A stretch of DNA of 64,000 nt, taken from Plutella xylostella. Its lineage: Eukaryota; Arthropoda; Insecta; Lepidoptera; Plutellidae. Shown here piece by piece: positions 29,301 through 39,020 of the stretch. The stretch is from NCBI RefSeq assembly GCF_932276165.1, contig NC_064001.1, forward strand, positions 6,269,501 to 6,333,500, given 5' to 3'. The first letter of the stretch is position 1. Each line of letters begins with the position of its first letter. The translations under genes and the position numbers were made by a program. Under the pieces are notes generated by a model that was not told the DNA's origin, did no database searches, and saw only the letters and a list, made by a program, of their open reading frames with translations.

Positions 29301-32300
29301 AAGGGTTCCGTTTTTGCCATTTTGGCTACGGAACCCTAAAAAGTAAATAAAGTTGTATTTTCCTTGAAAACGAACAAATGACAAAAAAATATGGATTTGA
29401 CAGCTGTGACAGGGTTCATGCTATATTTTACATAGTATAGTTAGACAACGAGTGGAAGCGGCGGCACCAGGCGGCGGCGCTGGCTATACACGACCGCGAT
29501 GAACAGTTGGACGCTATCTACGAGGAGATAGAGACGGATTTGCAACTCGTCGGTACGTGTGTGAAATGTGTCAGACATACATTTTATTCGGCATTTGTTA
29601 GTTTTCAAAGGAAAGCTTTATTTACCTGGTATAAGGATCTGTCAATCACATTGCTCATGCCATATTTTACAAAGCATAGTGACGAGCAGCTAGACGCTAT
29701 CTACGAGGAGATAGAGACAGATTTGCAACTCGTCGGTAAGTGTGTGAAATGTGTCAGAGTGTATTTGTAGTGGTTTGTACTTATACTTGTAAAGTAAACG
29801 ATGAGCCCTGTCACTCACAGTGTTGAATGCTTAGCTATACCTATTTTACAATACTAGATTGTAACTTTAACGTTTTCTTTTTTGACAGGCGTAACAGCAA
29901 TAGAAGACAAATTACAAGATGGTGTGCCAGAGACAATAGCGAACCTTAGTATGGCCGGCATCAAGATATGGGTCTTAACTGGAGATAAACAAGGTAACTA
30001 TTTGTCTAAGTTCATAACCTACGTACACTTTTGTATGAAATACACAGCGAACACGCTTGCGCTTGTTTTGGTAATTATAATTATGTACCACACACCACAG
30101 ATACCATGTTATTATTTGATACCAAGTTTGGTTTACTACTACTAATTTATTAACTGTAGTTACTAAAACTCATTATTAGGTACACTTTACGCAGGCCAAA
30201 AATGAGCGAAAGTTACTCCGTCATGCCAAAAATTTACCAACACATTTGGCGATGCATATTATTTCAATAAGTGAGGCCCCATTCCTGCGTTGTATTTTTA
30301 TAATCCGTTGAGACGACGCGACGCAGTGCACAAATGAGGCCTTACGGTGAAGTCAAACGAGCGTAATTTTGTGAGTGTGAGCCGCGTATTTTCGGTCGTT
30401 TGTCTTAGGTATTGTCCTCACTACTCTCGTCCCCCCGCGCACATTTTTCTGTCGGAATACGCGACTGACAACTCACGAAATTACGCTCGTTTGGTCGCCT
30501 CACTCTTAACTGCTTGGCGATCATAAACTCAACCACCAAAACACTAACAAATTTCCTCCCCTCCCCGACAGAGACGGCGATAAACATCGGCTACTCGTGC
30601 CAGCTGCTGACGGACGAGCTGGCGGAGGTGCTGGTGCTGGACGCGGCGGCGCACGACGACGTCGAGCGACAGCTGGACAAGTGCCGCGAGTCGCTGCGTG
30701 TCGCGCACACGTTTCTGCCGCACGGTGGGTTGAATGAGAGAAAGAAACAGTAATTTTACACTGACAGTCGGGTTGCCCACTTACCCGACTCTCTCAGCAC
30801 AAGCTCGCTTGTGTTGCGATCCACCAAATGCGCGTTTTATCAATTGCAACGCCGTATTTATTGCAAATCGCGATATGGTGACGTGTAGCGGCAGCTGAAA
30901 TAGATACAATGTGTATGTTTGTAAGGTCTGCTTTTTAAACGCAGATACTAAATTGACAGATTCTGAACGGTTCATCAACAGTCGATTGCCTGTCAATTTA
31001 GTATCTGAGATTTTAGGTATTTATATTTTTTTTCCAACTTTCAACAGCTACATAAAGTTGTTATGTTACAATGTGTGTAAATAAATAAAATAAATAAATA
31101 AAGTCTGGTTTCCGCAGGCAAACCGGACACGAAGCCCGACGGCGACACGGCCAACGGCGGCGGCGGCATCGGCAAGTCGCCCGGCCGCGCCAACGTCAAG
31201 CTCAACGCGCCCGCCGTCTCCGTCGTCACATTTAGGTGGGAACTAAACACACACGCACACAGGTAGAGAGGCAAAGAGCGAGTCACATATACGCCTTTTT
31301 TTGTTTTTTTTGTTTGATCTGTCTTCCTTTGCTTCTTTTGAACGTCTGTCGTTTCTTCCCTAATGACTTGGTGCGGTTGAGTGTAATTTTGTAAAGATGT
31401 GCAAATTTTAATATAATGATTAAAGGGGCCGTCCATTAATCACGTGAGGACGTTTTTACCATTTTTTGACCCCCCCCTCCCCCTTGGTGATATTTGGTGA
31501 GGTTTGGGAACACCCCCCTCCCCCCCTTGGATCACGTGTATTTTTTTGGAAGTATAATGTAAAGGCTATTTTTGACTGGAAAAAATATAACGAAAATTGC
31601 GGCGGGCGAGTCAATCAAGGTCATACTACAAATCGTTCAAAATTTTGGGTCAGAAATACCTAGCGCTTTTTGTCAAAAATTAATACATGTGATGTCTAAC
31701 CAGACCCCCCCTCCCCCCTCGTGATGTTTCGTGAGGTTTTCCGTACGACCTCCGCCCCCCTTTGAGCCTCACGTGATTAATGGACGGCCCCAAAGAAGGA
31801 TATCTAAAAATGTGCAGTATCTACCTACCTAGTATAAAATTATGCTCAAGTGCCGTTTAACATTTTTGATATTCAGTATATTGTGTAACCTTTAATTTTC
31901 AAAATTTTATATGTACTTACTTAGGCACTAAGTTTTGGCAAAATTTAAGCTCTAACTGTGTTCTATCGACTAACCGTCTTCATATTCAAAATTTTATAAT
32001 GATTTAATAATGCATTTCTATTTGAACTAAACGCATTAATATTCACATTTTCTTTCTGTATTACTAATCCAATCCTCTTTTTCACTCAACTGTTTTCGTT
32101 TTTTTCCTTTTCAATAACCAAACCTCCTTATCGCACACAACTACCATGTCATATCACACGAGTGCTCTTTCTCTCTCTTACCTATAGCGCCATCACTGTC
32201 ATCATTGTATGAACACCTCTAGTTATTAACAAACCACTTAGGGCGACTTGCACCAACAATATTTACCTCGGTATTAATTTGTATCTATATGTATAATGTT

Positions 32301-35300
32301 AGCTTGGTATCTTTGGTCTACTGTTTAAAATTATTACTAGGTGCAGTCGCCCTATGTTGTCATAAATCGTATCTTAGCTGAGCAGATAGTCATGTTAAGC
32401 TAGACTAGTTATTTTTTTTGTTATTATGTTGTAACGTCGTGTTCGCGATCAAACTGTGACAAATTTTCAAATTTTTTAAAGTGGTTTAAAATATGCTTAC
32501 CTTGACACTCAGCTCAAGGTACGTTTTGAAACAATTTAGTTTTACTTTAGTACGTGTATGTCTTCATTCTGCCAGAAATATTTGCTTCAAATAGTTTACC
32601 ACAGAAAGCAGTATAAGTCCTAAACAGTTTGCGTAGAGTTCAATACGGGTAGTGCGATCTTTATAGATCTCACGAAAGGGGTCTCTCAACTGTACCTTTT
32701 ATAGGACTGGCGCGCACTGGCCAGTCAGCGACTGACAACTTATCTGAGGCTAATCCTTTCACTACAACAACATACCCTTGACCATCTCTAGAGTATGTCA
32801 CCGACATGCTATGTAGATCGTTTGACCGTTCACATAGAGAGCAATATCCCAGCTGCCCACAACAACCCTTCAACAGTCGAGTTTGTTCTGTCAAAAATAA
32901 CCCCTAACCCGTCGCATAGTGTTGACCCCCCTAGCTGTTTACAGTAACTAGACAAGCAATGCCTTCAACAACTGGCAGAAGTAACCCCTAACCCGTCGGC
33001 ATAGTGTTAACCCCCCAGCTGTCCGCAGTAACGAGTACAACAGCGGCCCTCACTCGGCCGAGGCGGCGGACGCGGCGGACGACGCCAACGGGTTCGCCAT
33101 CGTCGTCAATGGACACTCGCTTGTACACTGCCTGCATCCTAAGTTGGAGGAGAAGTGAGTATTGCTAACTATAAAGTCCTGAAAAAGTTATCCTAACTAG
33201 TAATTGTTCAAGACCGTATTTAATCGATCTATTATATTGATTTTTGCACAAATCCTGTTTTTTTTAATTTATCTAAATGCAAGTAAATACCTAGGTAACT
33301 AACAATGATAAAAAGTCAGTTGCAAAATTGCACTCTTCATTTTAGAGCGATAGGGTTTGTTACAGTGAGTGTCAGTAGAGCTCTAAGGAAAACTGCAAAA
33401 AATGACATCATCTAACGATCGTCCACTACTGAACATAAGCCTCAATCGATGAGCCTGCAAATCAATAGTTTGCGAAACAAAGACAAGATCATTCACTGCT
33501 GTTAAAAATATGCAGACATGCAGTCCAAGTATGAAGTCATGAAAATATAATATATTATGTAGAGTGCGATTTTGCACTAAAATTCAAAGAAGTCATTAGT
33601 ACATGGCGTGAGAAGCGGGACCTTACCCGACTGAACACCGCTCTACCATTTATACATCATGTTTGTTTCTCTGCTCAGGTTCCTGGACGTAGTTCTTCAG
33701 TGCCGCTCGGTGATCTGCTGCCGCGTCACGCCGCTGCAGAAGGCCATGGTGGTGGAGCTCATCAAGAAGGCGCGCAAGGCCGTCACGCTAGCTATAGGGG
33801 ACGGCGCCAACGACGTGTCTATGATTAAAGGTTGGTTTTTAGGGATATAAGGATAGTAGGAGTAGAGTAGGAGGAGGTTAATAGATCTGAATCTCGGATG
33901 GACCGGATGTCACATGATTGTGTGATGTCAACGATGGACAGATATGGAACAGGTAGTCTCAGGGAAAATGGTTTATCCACCAGAGGTGTTACCGACAGAT
34001 GTGATCCATAGAGACAGCTTGGTTCAAAAGGCGATGGTGTTGGAACTCATCAAGAAGGCGCGCAAGGCCGTCACGCTAGCTATAGGGGACGGCGCCAACG
34101 ACGTGTCTATGATTAAAGGTTAGCTTTGTGGACGGTTTTGTGACTTGATATGAATACGCAATCACATCTAGCGGCTTCGAAAGCGAGTGCGACGGAAATC
34201 TTTAGTTACGTCTTGACGTGCGCGTCCCATGCTAGGCCTTCGACGTCCTTCAAGACTGGAGAGTTATTTGCATACTCTCCACACTTGGCTCATCATCATC
34301 AGCCTATAGCAGTCCACAGCTGGACGTAGGCCTCTCCCATAGCACATCACTGGATATGATCTATAGCTTTTCGCTATAGCTTACTACATCCTAAATAGTT
34401 ACAACTCACCTAACCTCTATCCATTCTACTCCCTAAATTTTCTGTATTCTTTTGGAATTTTTAACTTACATTATGTGCTCTTTAAGCATACCTGAAATAC
34501 AAAGTACGTAGCGTACCTTAGTTCAGGTTATTACATAGAATAGTTATACCTTACAGTGAAACTATAAAGTCCTGAAATTAATGTTTGAGGAACTAAAATT
34601 TTCAGGAGCCTGGCACCATTAGAAAAGAAACATAAAAGTCATAACAACTGTTTATGTCAATAGGCGGTTGGCTGTTTTTTTGAATTTTCTTATTAATTAT
34701 AAGGATAATCTAGATAAAAGCAACAATTTACGCTTGGTTGCAATTAGGAAGATGAAGAAAAATATTCGTAGTCAAGCTAGTGAAGTTATTTATCGACTTT
34801 TAATACAATGTTTAGCGGAACATCAAGCTGGACACATTTTGTCGAATTTGGAGGATGTTTACGCTCGTACAGCGTCTATGACGGGTATGTAGCATTGTAC
34901 AAATGGTAATAACTCATTTTTTCTTAGTACCAACGCTTCATTTATCGATAAACCTAGGTTTAGAGCCCAAGTCGAACATTGTTTACATACCACTGATTGT
35001 AGGTTTCATCTGATTTCAGTTGAGTTAAACCATAACATTTTGATACTTGAACATATATGTTTATTTAGGTACTTACTAAATTCACATTGTGTGAATTTGG
35101 TGGGCATTGTGTAACTCAAAAAGATTTTTTTATTTTATTTTATAGTTATATCGGACCAGCGTGCCAAAGAGGGCAAAATATGGAATATTTCTAACTCCTG
35201 GAAGAAACAGAACTGGCCGTCCGAAAAGAGAAATTGATGTCTTTACTATGTGTGCCCTTCGTCAACAGATCCAGTTTTTTTATACAGTTGTAATAACGTT

Positions 35301-38300
35301 ATCTAAATAAATATTTATTGGTTTCACTATTAGCATTCATATTAACACCTTCTAGCTTGTATAAGAGCTTTTTTTGTGGATAGTAAGTTGTTTTTAAATA
35401 CATAAATAGGTAGGAAGTTAACAGGCAAAATTTCAAGTATCAAAGTCAGTTATGTTTCGCTATATAGGGTTGCTACATGAAAGATAGCAGTGCCCTCATT
35501 TAATTTCAGGACTTTATAGTTTCACTGTATATGATTTTTGTGGAATTTTAATAAATTTATCTTATCTTATTTTATTCCAGCGGCGCACATCGGCGTGGGC
35601 ATCTCCGGCCAAGAGGGCATGCAGGCGGTCCTGGCCTCGGACTACTCCATAGCTCAGTTCCGCTTCCTGCAGCGCCTGTTGCTGGTGCACGGCCGCTGGT
35701 CCTACTTCCGCATGTGCAAGTTCCTCAGATACTTCTTCTACAAGAACTTTGCGTTTACCGTGTGCCACTTTTGGTTCGCGTTCTTTTGCGGGTTCAGTGC
35801 GCAGGTGAGTTGGTTGTTAATTTTAGCTGCAACAGTTAACTACGAAACTAATTTAAAACGGTGGCACTAAAGCCTACCTCCCAGCCCACATATTATGCGT
35901 TTGAATTCCCTAGCATAGTCAATGGTATTGGTATCATCTAATAATATAAATGCGACAATGGTAGCTATTCGGATGGCAGAAATTCTATCGCTATCAAACT
36001 ATAAATTTTGCTAGCAAAAAACGTACGGGAACAATCGTAGAGTTTTAATTAAAGAAATAGTGATTTTGACAGCTCGAACATTAGATTTTGTGCCTTCAGA
36101 ATCGACCTCAGTGTTGTGTTTACTTTTTGCACTAGGAAACATTTCCCACTAATCGCAATCTCCGCCCCAACAGACGGTATTCGACGAGATGTTCATCTCA
36201 GTCTACAACTTGTTCTACACGTCACTTCCCGTCCTGGCGCTGGGCGTGTTCGAACAGGACGTGTCGGACGTGACGTCACTGCAGTTCCCCAAGCTGTACG
36301 CGCCCGGACACACCAGCCAGCTGTTTAATAAAACTGAGTTTATTAAGTCCACGCTGCACGGGTGCTTCACGTCGCTCGTGCTGTTTCTTATACCTTATGG
36401 TGAGTTGTAGGTTTAAAATCTTTTGATTATATCGGAGCCTCATGTAAGGGTTTTGCAATTTATGAAAACGAAAAAGTTTACGTTTTTTTCTGTAATTCAT
36501 TATATGGCAAAAATTTTATGATAGTTTCCGCTAGAGGCACTTCTTTAGGATTGATAGTTTTTCAAAAACTATCAATCCTGTACTAGAGGTACTACGGACT
36601 TTAAAAAAGTCCATCATCATGTTCTCAAATGTTCAATAATCATGCTGTACTTAAGTGTAATCTAAAAGGACCTTGTCTTGGGAAGAAAAACGGAAGAAAG
36701 AAACTCCTGAGCCGTATCTATCAAAACTTCTGATACTCACTCTCTTAATTTTTTGTCAATACTCGTCGTATCAACTCATATTTTTGTATTACAAATGTTT
36801 ACATTGTCATTATGACTTTATGTAAAATAAGTAATTAATTGTAACTATTGTTTATTCGCAGGTACTTACAAGGACGGGCTGGCGGCGGACGGCAAGGTGC
36901 TCTCCGACCACATGCTGCTCGGCAGCGTCGTCGCCACTATTCTAATTATAGATAATACTACACAAGTAAGTCATATTTTAAACATGTATTTATTTGTAAG
37001 TACTACGTAAGTAGAGATGTTATATACGAGTTACGATCCGCATTCTGAATCACTTTTGTCTAAATCTTATGTTTGCTTCCCCAATACATAGTTTGTTCGC
37101 TTCGTGCTTTTATTGTATAGGTAGATACATATTTTTTTTACGAATATACCTACCGTAATGTTATCCTAACTAATATTATAAATGCGAAAGTAACTGTGTC
37201 TGTCTGTCTGTTACGCTTTCACGCCAAAACTACTGAACGGATTTGAATGAAATTTGGTATACATATGGTCTAGACCCTGGGAAAGAACATAGGCTACTTT
37301 TTATCCCGGAATTCCCACGGGAAAACTTTTTAAGGCGAAGCGAAGCGCGCAGGAACAGCTAGTTCAAAATAATGTTCATCAAAGTTCAGCGACTGCCTTT
37401 CAAATGCCGTTTTTGGACATATTTCGTGTTTCTGCTGTATTATTTTTAACTTTGTATCTATGCCGTGGTTATTTTTAAGTTATTTCCCCCTCTCTCTCCC
37501 CCCAGATAGCGTTAGACACAACCTACTGGACGGTGTTCAACCACGTGACGATCTGGGGCTCGCTGGTGTCGTACTTCGTGCTGGACTACTTCTACAACTA
37601 CGTGATCGGTGGCCCGTACGTGGGCTCTCTGTCTGTGGCGCTGACACAACCCACCTTCTGGTTCACCGCTATACTTACTGTGAGTTTTGTTGGGTTTTAA
37701 TAGTGAAACCAGTAGATTATAAAGGACTAACGAAGATTTATCGAGATTAGTTTTCACACGACACAGCATACATGAAGTATTATATTACATCTCTACAATA
37801 GACAATAAGTACCTACATAGAAAACTAAACCATTGGCTGTGTTTACAAACTCCTCCAACAAGTTTTTGCGGTGGCTATTTCAGACAAAAGTATTGCCAGG
37901 GCAACTTGTGTCATTTCGTAACATCGTGCGGTATTTTGAGTGAATGTGATGGTAACTTTTATGATAACGTGTCATCGAATAGGATACAAAGATTGTAATA
38001 ATCGCGATCGACTGAATCCATATTTCGAAACTATTTTGAGGTTGTTGGTATTTGTTCTGATTCAAGATTAAAATGTCTATGTAATTTCATCTTCAGCATC
38101 AGACATACCAGTGCGCTTTTAGTGCAGCATAAAGTGTAGTAGCGTGGACGCATATACATTTTGTTTTATCATGGAAATCGTTGTCCATATTAGGAACAAT
38201 AATACCTAATAGTTATAGTATGCTGTATGACACGACTTTTTATCGACCAAGTACCTAATCTACATTCCCTCCCCCCAGATGATAATCCTCATGGTGCCGG

Positions 38301-39020
38301 TCGTGTCCTGGCGACTGGCCTGCTCGCAGTCGCGGCCCACACTGGCGGAGCGGCTGCGGGCGCGGCAGCGGTGGCGCGCGGGCCGCGGCGGCGCCCCCGC
38401 CCCCCGCACCCCCTCCGCCCGCCGGGCTAGAAGGAGTGTTAGAAGTGGATACGCGTTTGCTCACCAGGTAATGTAGTTGTGTTGTGGCCACGGGTGTTAC
38501 TCTGTATGACTTAAAACGAAGATTCGCTGCCGCGTGAGCCACAACTCTATCTGGTTCGTTCCTTTTTACGTCAGTCCCAGGAGCGGATGGATGAGGGCGG
38601 CTGACGACAAACAGATATAGGCCTATATGTATAACGTAATTTATAATGTCACTATGTTTACGAAGAAGTTGTGGAATGAGTATGTGCAAGAATGTAATAA
38701 AATATCCATGTTGAAGAGCTGCCAATCGGTGAACAGTGGGACTAGACTGACTATCTAAGTGCAGTTGAACATCTGTTACTTGAACCTCGAACTACAACTT
38801 TAACAAACATTTCCTTATCGCATTCCAGGAGGGCTTCGGCCGGCTGATCACGTCGGGCAAGATCATGAAGCGCATCCCTCACGCAGACGCCGCCCTGTCC
38901 GCCCTAGCGGGCAAGTTCCAGCCGCGCCCGCCCTCGCCCGCCCCCGGCACGCCGCCCTCCCCGCCCTCCCCGCCCTCGCCGCGCGCCCCCCGCCAGGACC
39001 TCGACTCCGTCGACTTATGA
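1959..39020 (+). CDS. ATP8B: P4-ATPase phospholipid flippase, ATP8B type (26 exons, about 1324 aa)
   Basis: Exons: 1959-2142, 8244-8302, 10463-10675, 16029-16234, 16692-16822, 18780-18979, 21026-21109, 21413-21547, 22360-22468, 22790-22929, 24564-24671, 26813-26992, 27381-27491, 27982-28161, 28535-28706, 29889-29993, 30572-30724, 31118-31235, 33029-33154, 33679-33830, 35581-35804, 36174-36399, 36862-36965, 37506-37679, 38279-38467, 38829-39020. All introns are GT-AG and every phase closes (3975 nt). Seen: actuator loop DGET (about residue 220), membrane motif PISL (396-399), phosphorylation site DKTGT with Asp449, nucleotide-binding KGAD (654-657), TGDK (768-771), hinge GDGAND (945-950). Known: class-1 P4-ATPases move phospholipids to the cytosolic leaflet and usually need a CDC50 partner. 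The order and wording of conserved blocks fit ATP8B rather than ATP8A or ATP11. Residues 488-523 (exon 11), 824-880 and the Pro/Ser-rich tail are variable linkers. Start codon uncertain. Several exon ends have tandem copies in the following intron, annotated separately. Confidence 0.93.
4071..4120. repeat. Palindromic (GAAA)n/(TTTC)n microsatellite
   Basis: A run of GAAA units meets a run of TTCT units at a central GAATTC, so the tract is an inverted repeat able to form a hairpin. The AATTAGAA flank also occurs on both sides. Confidence 0.85.
4205..4290 (+). mobile_element. Candidate tRNA-derived SINE head
   Basis: Two blocks resemble a pol III internal promoter: an A-box-like GTAGCGTAGTGTTGG (about 4231-4245) and a B-box-like GGATCGATGCC (about 4266-4276), spaced as in a tRNA. 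The cloverleaf is not intact, so this is not a tRNA gene. A 3' tail could not be defined. Confidence 0.4.
7787..7915. mobile_element. MITE-like element with arms around AACGAAAAACG and GAGACCCCCC
   Basis: Imperfect inverted arms (actatactctatactgacg... on the left and ...cgtcatgtaaagagacccc on the right) flank a GC-richer core. Related copies appear at about 9005-9143 and, in the other orientation, at about 26480-26600. No transposase is present. Superfamily not assigned. Confidence 0.45.
9005..9143. mobile_element. Second copy of the GTCACTTTATATGA-type MITE
   Basis: Left arm gctactctatactgaagaaa and right arm tttcttcatataaagtgacc are near inverted copies of each other and match the element at about 7787-7915. 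The unit is non-coding. Confidence 0.45.
9278..9460 (-). mobile_element. LINE 3' tail fragment (tccagcagtggac family)
   Basis: The sequence cagtccactgctggacgta, preceded by a (CAT)n tract, is the reverse complement of the family tail seen at 11860-11960, 18440-18560 and 27765-27840. I recognise this as a very common lepidopteran non-LTR retrotransposon end. Only a few hundred bases remain, with no reverse transcriptase. Confidence 0.65.
10731..11305 (+). repeat. Tandem partial copies of flippase exon 3 with its 5' splice site
   Basis: Exon 3 (10463-10675) is followed by five extra copies of its 3' end: 10731-10785, 10811-10895 (very degraded), 10929-11093 (near-identical; starts inside the exon at the LLEQFQ codons), 11183-11240 and 11268-11305. 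Four of them end in GATTTC followed by a donor-like gtaagt or gtaaat; the degraded second copy ends in a gttttg/gtaaat remnant. Intronic words such as cccttgatcggtagttatttga recur between them, so the unit spans exon end, donor and adjacent intron. The exon's 3' splice site is absent from all copies, so they are probably pseudo-exons inside intron 3. Confidence 0.88.
11860..11960 (+). mobile_element. LINE 3' tail fragment (tccagcagtggac family)
   Basis: The stretch gaggaaggtcgaggacagaa followed by tatgtccagcagtggatc and a GATGAT tail is the sense orientation of the tail seen reversed at 9278. It is truncated and non-coding. Confidence 0.65.
13288..13349. repeat. Perfect 29-bp inverted repeat with 4-nt loop
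   Basis: Positions 13288-13316 and 13321-13349 are exact reverse complements around the loop TCAT. No coding sequence is associated. It lies in intron 3 of the flippase gene. Confidence 0.95.
18440..18560 (+). mobile_element. LINE 3' tail fragment (tccagcagtggac family)
   Basis: A degraded copy: gaggaaggatgaagacacag and then tgtctagcagtggacgatta match the same tail family as at 11860 and 27765. Confidence 0.6.
18900..20274 (+). repeat. Five-unit tandem array of the 3' part of flippase exon 6
   Basis: The authentic exon 6 (18780-18979) is followed by copies at about 19284-19409, 19553-19680, 19930-20057 and a short one at 20213-20274. Each encodes the stretch WCYGVVVFAGKDTKLMQNSG onward to LLNFLIIG in frame, or its end, and each finishes in gtcagt (the last in gttagt). 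Intronic words gtaacaggtttaaagcg and gatacatggtgtccaaaag repeat with the exon pieces. The copies omit the first 25 or so codons and the 3' splice site, and share a one-base deletion at their left edge (cacacggctggtg), so they derive from one another. Confidence 0.92.
19062..19146. mobile_element. Short palindromic TA-flanked MITE
   Basis: Arms 19073-19097 and 19113-19135 are reverse complements apart from a 2-nt bulge and one mismatch (core AGACCTGACCCC). The arms extend weakly outward to flanking TA dinucleotides at both ends, as in Tc1/mariner-type miniature elements. It sits only in the first spacer of the exon 6 array, so it inserted after, or escaped, the amplification. Confidence 0.6.
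20812..20935 (-). mobile_element. Repeat fragment (cactgctggggcacaggtct family)
   Basis: A (CAT)n run followed by cccactgctggggcacaggt and tccaccacgctggcc is a second common lepidopteran retroelement tail, related to the copy at about 39820-40030. Non-coding. Confidence 0.55.
21694..21830 (+). repeat. Diverged copy of flippase exon 8 end, donor and adjacent intron
   Basis: Around the true boundary (exon 8 ends at 21547, GTCGAG|gtgagcgtt) the words tagtttagcaaacatcacac and tatgccatgctat follow in the intron. About 160 bp later the same order recurs: tgtctgtccag|gtgagagtt (donor at 21709), tagtttagcaaacagcacac, tatgccatac. Only about 15 bases of exon are included. It is older than the exon 6 and exon 15 duplications, judging by divergence. 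Confidence 0.8.
22930..23043 (+). repeat. Two diverged 60-bp repeats starting at the exon 10 donor
   Basis: The true donor gtatgcaacct at 22930 is followed 60 bp later by a second gtatgcaacct at 22990. Both are followed by a similar block (caccaaa, gttt, gattctt, ttagacta). Hardly any exon sequence is copied, so this is the weakest of the donor-linked duplications. Confidence 0.6.
26480..26600. mobile_element. MITE-like element related to those at 7.8 and 9.0 kb
   Basis: The end ggggggtcactctagttatatga and the distal tacgttcgttcgtcgtc match, in the opposite orientation, the ends of the elements at about 7787 and 9005. Boundaries are approximate. Confidence 0.4.
27027..27140. repeat. Interspersed repeat shared with 60.30-60.50 kb (inverted)
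   Basis: Words ctaagcacagcgaaaa, ctctgtcgcacgcgcacagt and ggcggcagaga occur here and, as reverse complements in the same order, in the 60.30-60.50 kb segment. Non-coding. It lies in flippase intron 12. Confidence 0.55.
27549..27620. repeat. Long hairpin with 17-bp and 11-bp perfect stems
   Basis: Outer arms 27549-27565 and 27604-27620 (core GGTCTTCGCACATTA) and inner arms 27566-27576 and 27583-27593 (CCGGCGACTCG) are exact reverse complements, with a 10-nt bulge on the right. It lies about 60 bp past the exon 13 donor. Confidence 0.9.
27765..27840 (+). mobile_element. LINE 3' tail fragment
   Basis: The sequence gatgaggatggccgaggaca, then tgggagaggcttgtccacca and gtgga, is a degraded member of the tail family at 11860 and 18440, ending in a GAAA microsatellite. 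Confidence 0.55.
28784..29340 (+). mobile_element. Lepidopteran repeat, accggccaagtgcgagtcg ... ctacggaacccta
   Basis: The left end aaccggccaagtgcgagtcg, an internal gggttccgtag, an acagacggacagacgg tract, and the right end ggctacggaaccctaaaaa match a repeat I recognise as abundant in moth and butterfly introns. No open frame of note. It lies between the first and second copies of the exon 15 end and therefore interrupts that duplication. Its superfamily is not certain to me. Confidence 0.7.
29445..29735 (+). repeat. Two extra partial copies of flippase exon 15
   Basis: True exon 15 is 28535-28706. A copy at 29445-29552 begins within the exon (AACGAGTGGAAG) and ends at the same CTCGTCG|gtacgtgtgtgaaa donor. 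A shorter copy at 29680-29735 begins at GACGAGCAGCTAGACGC and ends in CTCGTCG|gtaagtgtgtgaaa. Both keep the reading frame and the donor, and neither has the 3' splice site. Silent differences (GAGGAG for GAGGAA) show some divergence. Confidence 0.92.
30942..31007. repeat. Perfect 18-bp inverted repeat
   Basis: CAGATACTAAATTGACAG at 30942-30959 and its exact reverse complement at 30990-31007 enclose 30 bp. Intronic; possibly the residue of a palindromic MITE. Confidence 0.85.
31425..31791. mobile_element. 367-bp TIR element (ggggccgtccattaatcacg ends)
   Basis: The 24-bp termini 31425-31448 and 31768-31791 are exact reverse complements. The element is flanked by AAA on both sides, compatible with a 3-bp target duplication as in PIF/Harbinger-type elements. 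The interior holds C-rich runs and no transposase. The small open frame at 31466-31663 has no supporting evidence. Confidence 0.75.
34026..34118 (+). repeat. Partial copy of flippase exon 20 (hinge motif)
   Basis: This repeats the last 93 or so bases of exon 20 (33679-33830), including codons for GDGANDVSMIK, and ends in AAAG|gttagc beside the original AAAG|gttggt. The 5' half of the exon and its acceptor are missing. Sequence identity is very high in the coding part, while the intron following each copy differs. Confidence 0.9.
34285..34375 (-). mobile_element. LINE 3' tail fragment (reverse orientation)
   Basis: The stretch catcatcagcctatagcagt followed by ccacagctggacgtaggc is the same end as at 9278, in the same orientation. 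Confidence 0.65.
34552..35529 (+). mobile_element. Tc1/mariner-type element with 28-bp TIRs and TA duplication
   Basis: The termini begin CAGTGAAACTATAAAGTCC and are exact inverted copies (34554-34581 and 35500-35527), each flanked by TA (34552-34553, 35528-35529). That is the target-site signature of the Tc1/mariner superfamily. The 978-bp unit carries only a helix-turn-helix-like coding fragment and no recognisable DDE/D catalytic domain, so it would depend on another element's transposase. It lies in flippase intron 20. Confidence 0.85.
34668..35310 (+). pseudogene. Transposase N-terminal helix-turn-helix fragment, two blocks
   Basis: Block 1 (34668-34892) contains KKNIRSQASEVIYRLLIQ and VYARTASMTGM. 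Block 2 (about 35146-35310) contains KRAKYGIFLTPGRNRTGRP and IDVFTMCALRQQ. I recognise this order (IRSQA..., ERTA..TG.S, TPGK..RP, DDF..CA.RR) from HTH N-termini of lepidopteran IS630/Tc1-like transposase genes. The blocks may be joined by an intron (donor-like gtatgt near 34885) or by decay. The catalytic part is missing. Confidence 0.6.
36547..36579. repeat. Perfect 16-bp inverted repeat with a 1-nt loop
   Basis: AGGATTGATAGTTTTT is followed after one C by its exact reverse complement. Intronic, about 150 bp past the exon 22 donor. Confidence 0.9.
37160..37363 (+). mobile_element. Lepidopteran short element, aatattataaatgcgaaagt ... ctagt
   Basis: It starts near ctaatattataaatgcgaaa, carries tgtctgtctgttacgctttc, a ttgaatgaaatttggtatac stretch and tatcccggaattcccacggg, and ends agcgcgcaggaacagctagt. 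I know this as a highly repeated element of butterflies and moths; the CTAGT end with a preceding GC hairpin suggests a Helitron-like origin, but I am not sure. No coding capacity. Confidence 0.6.
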
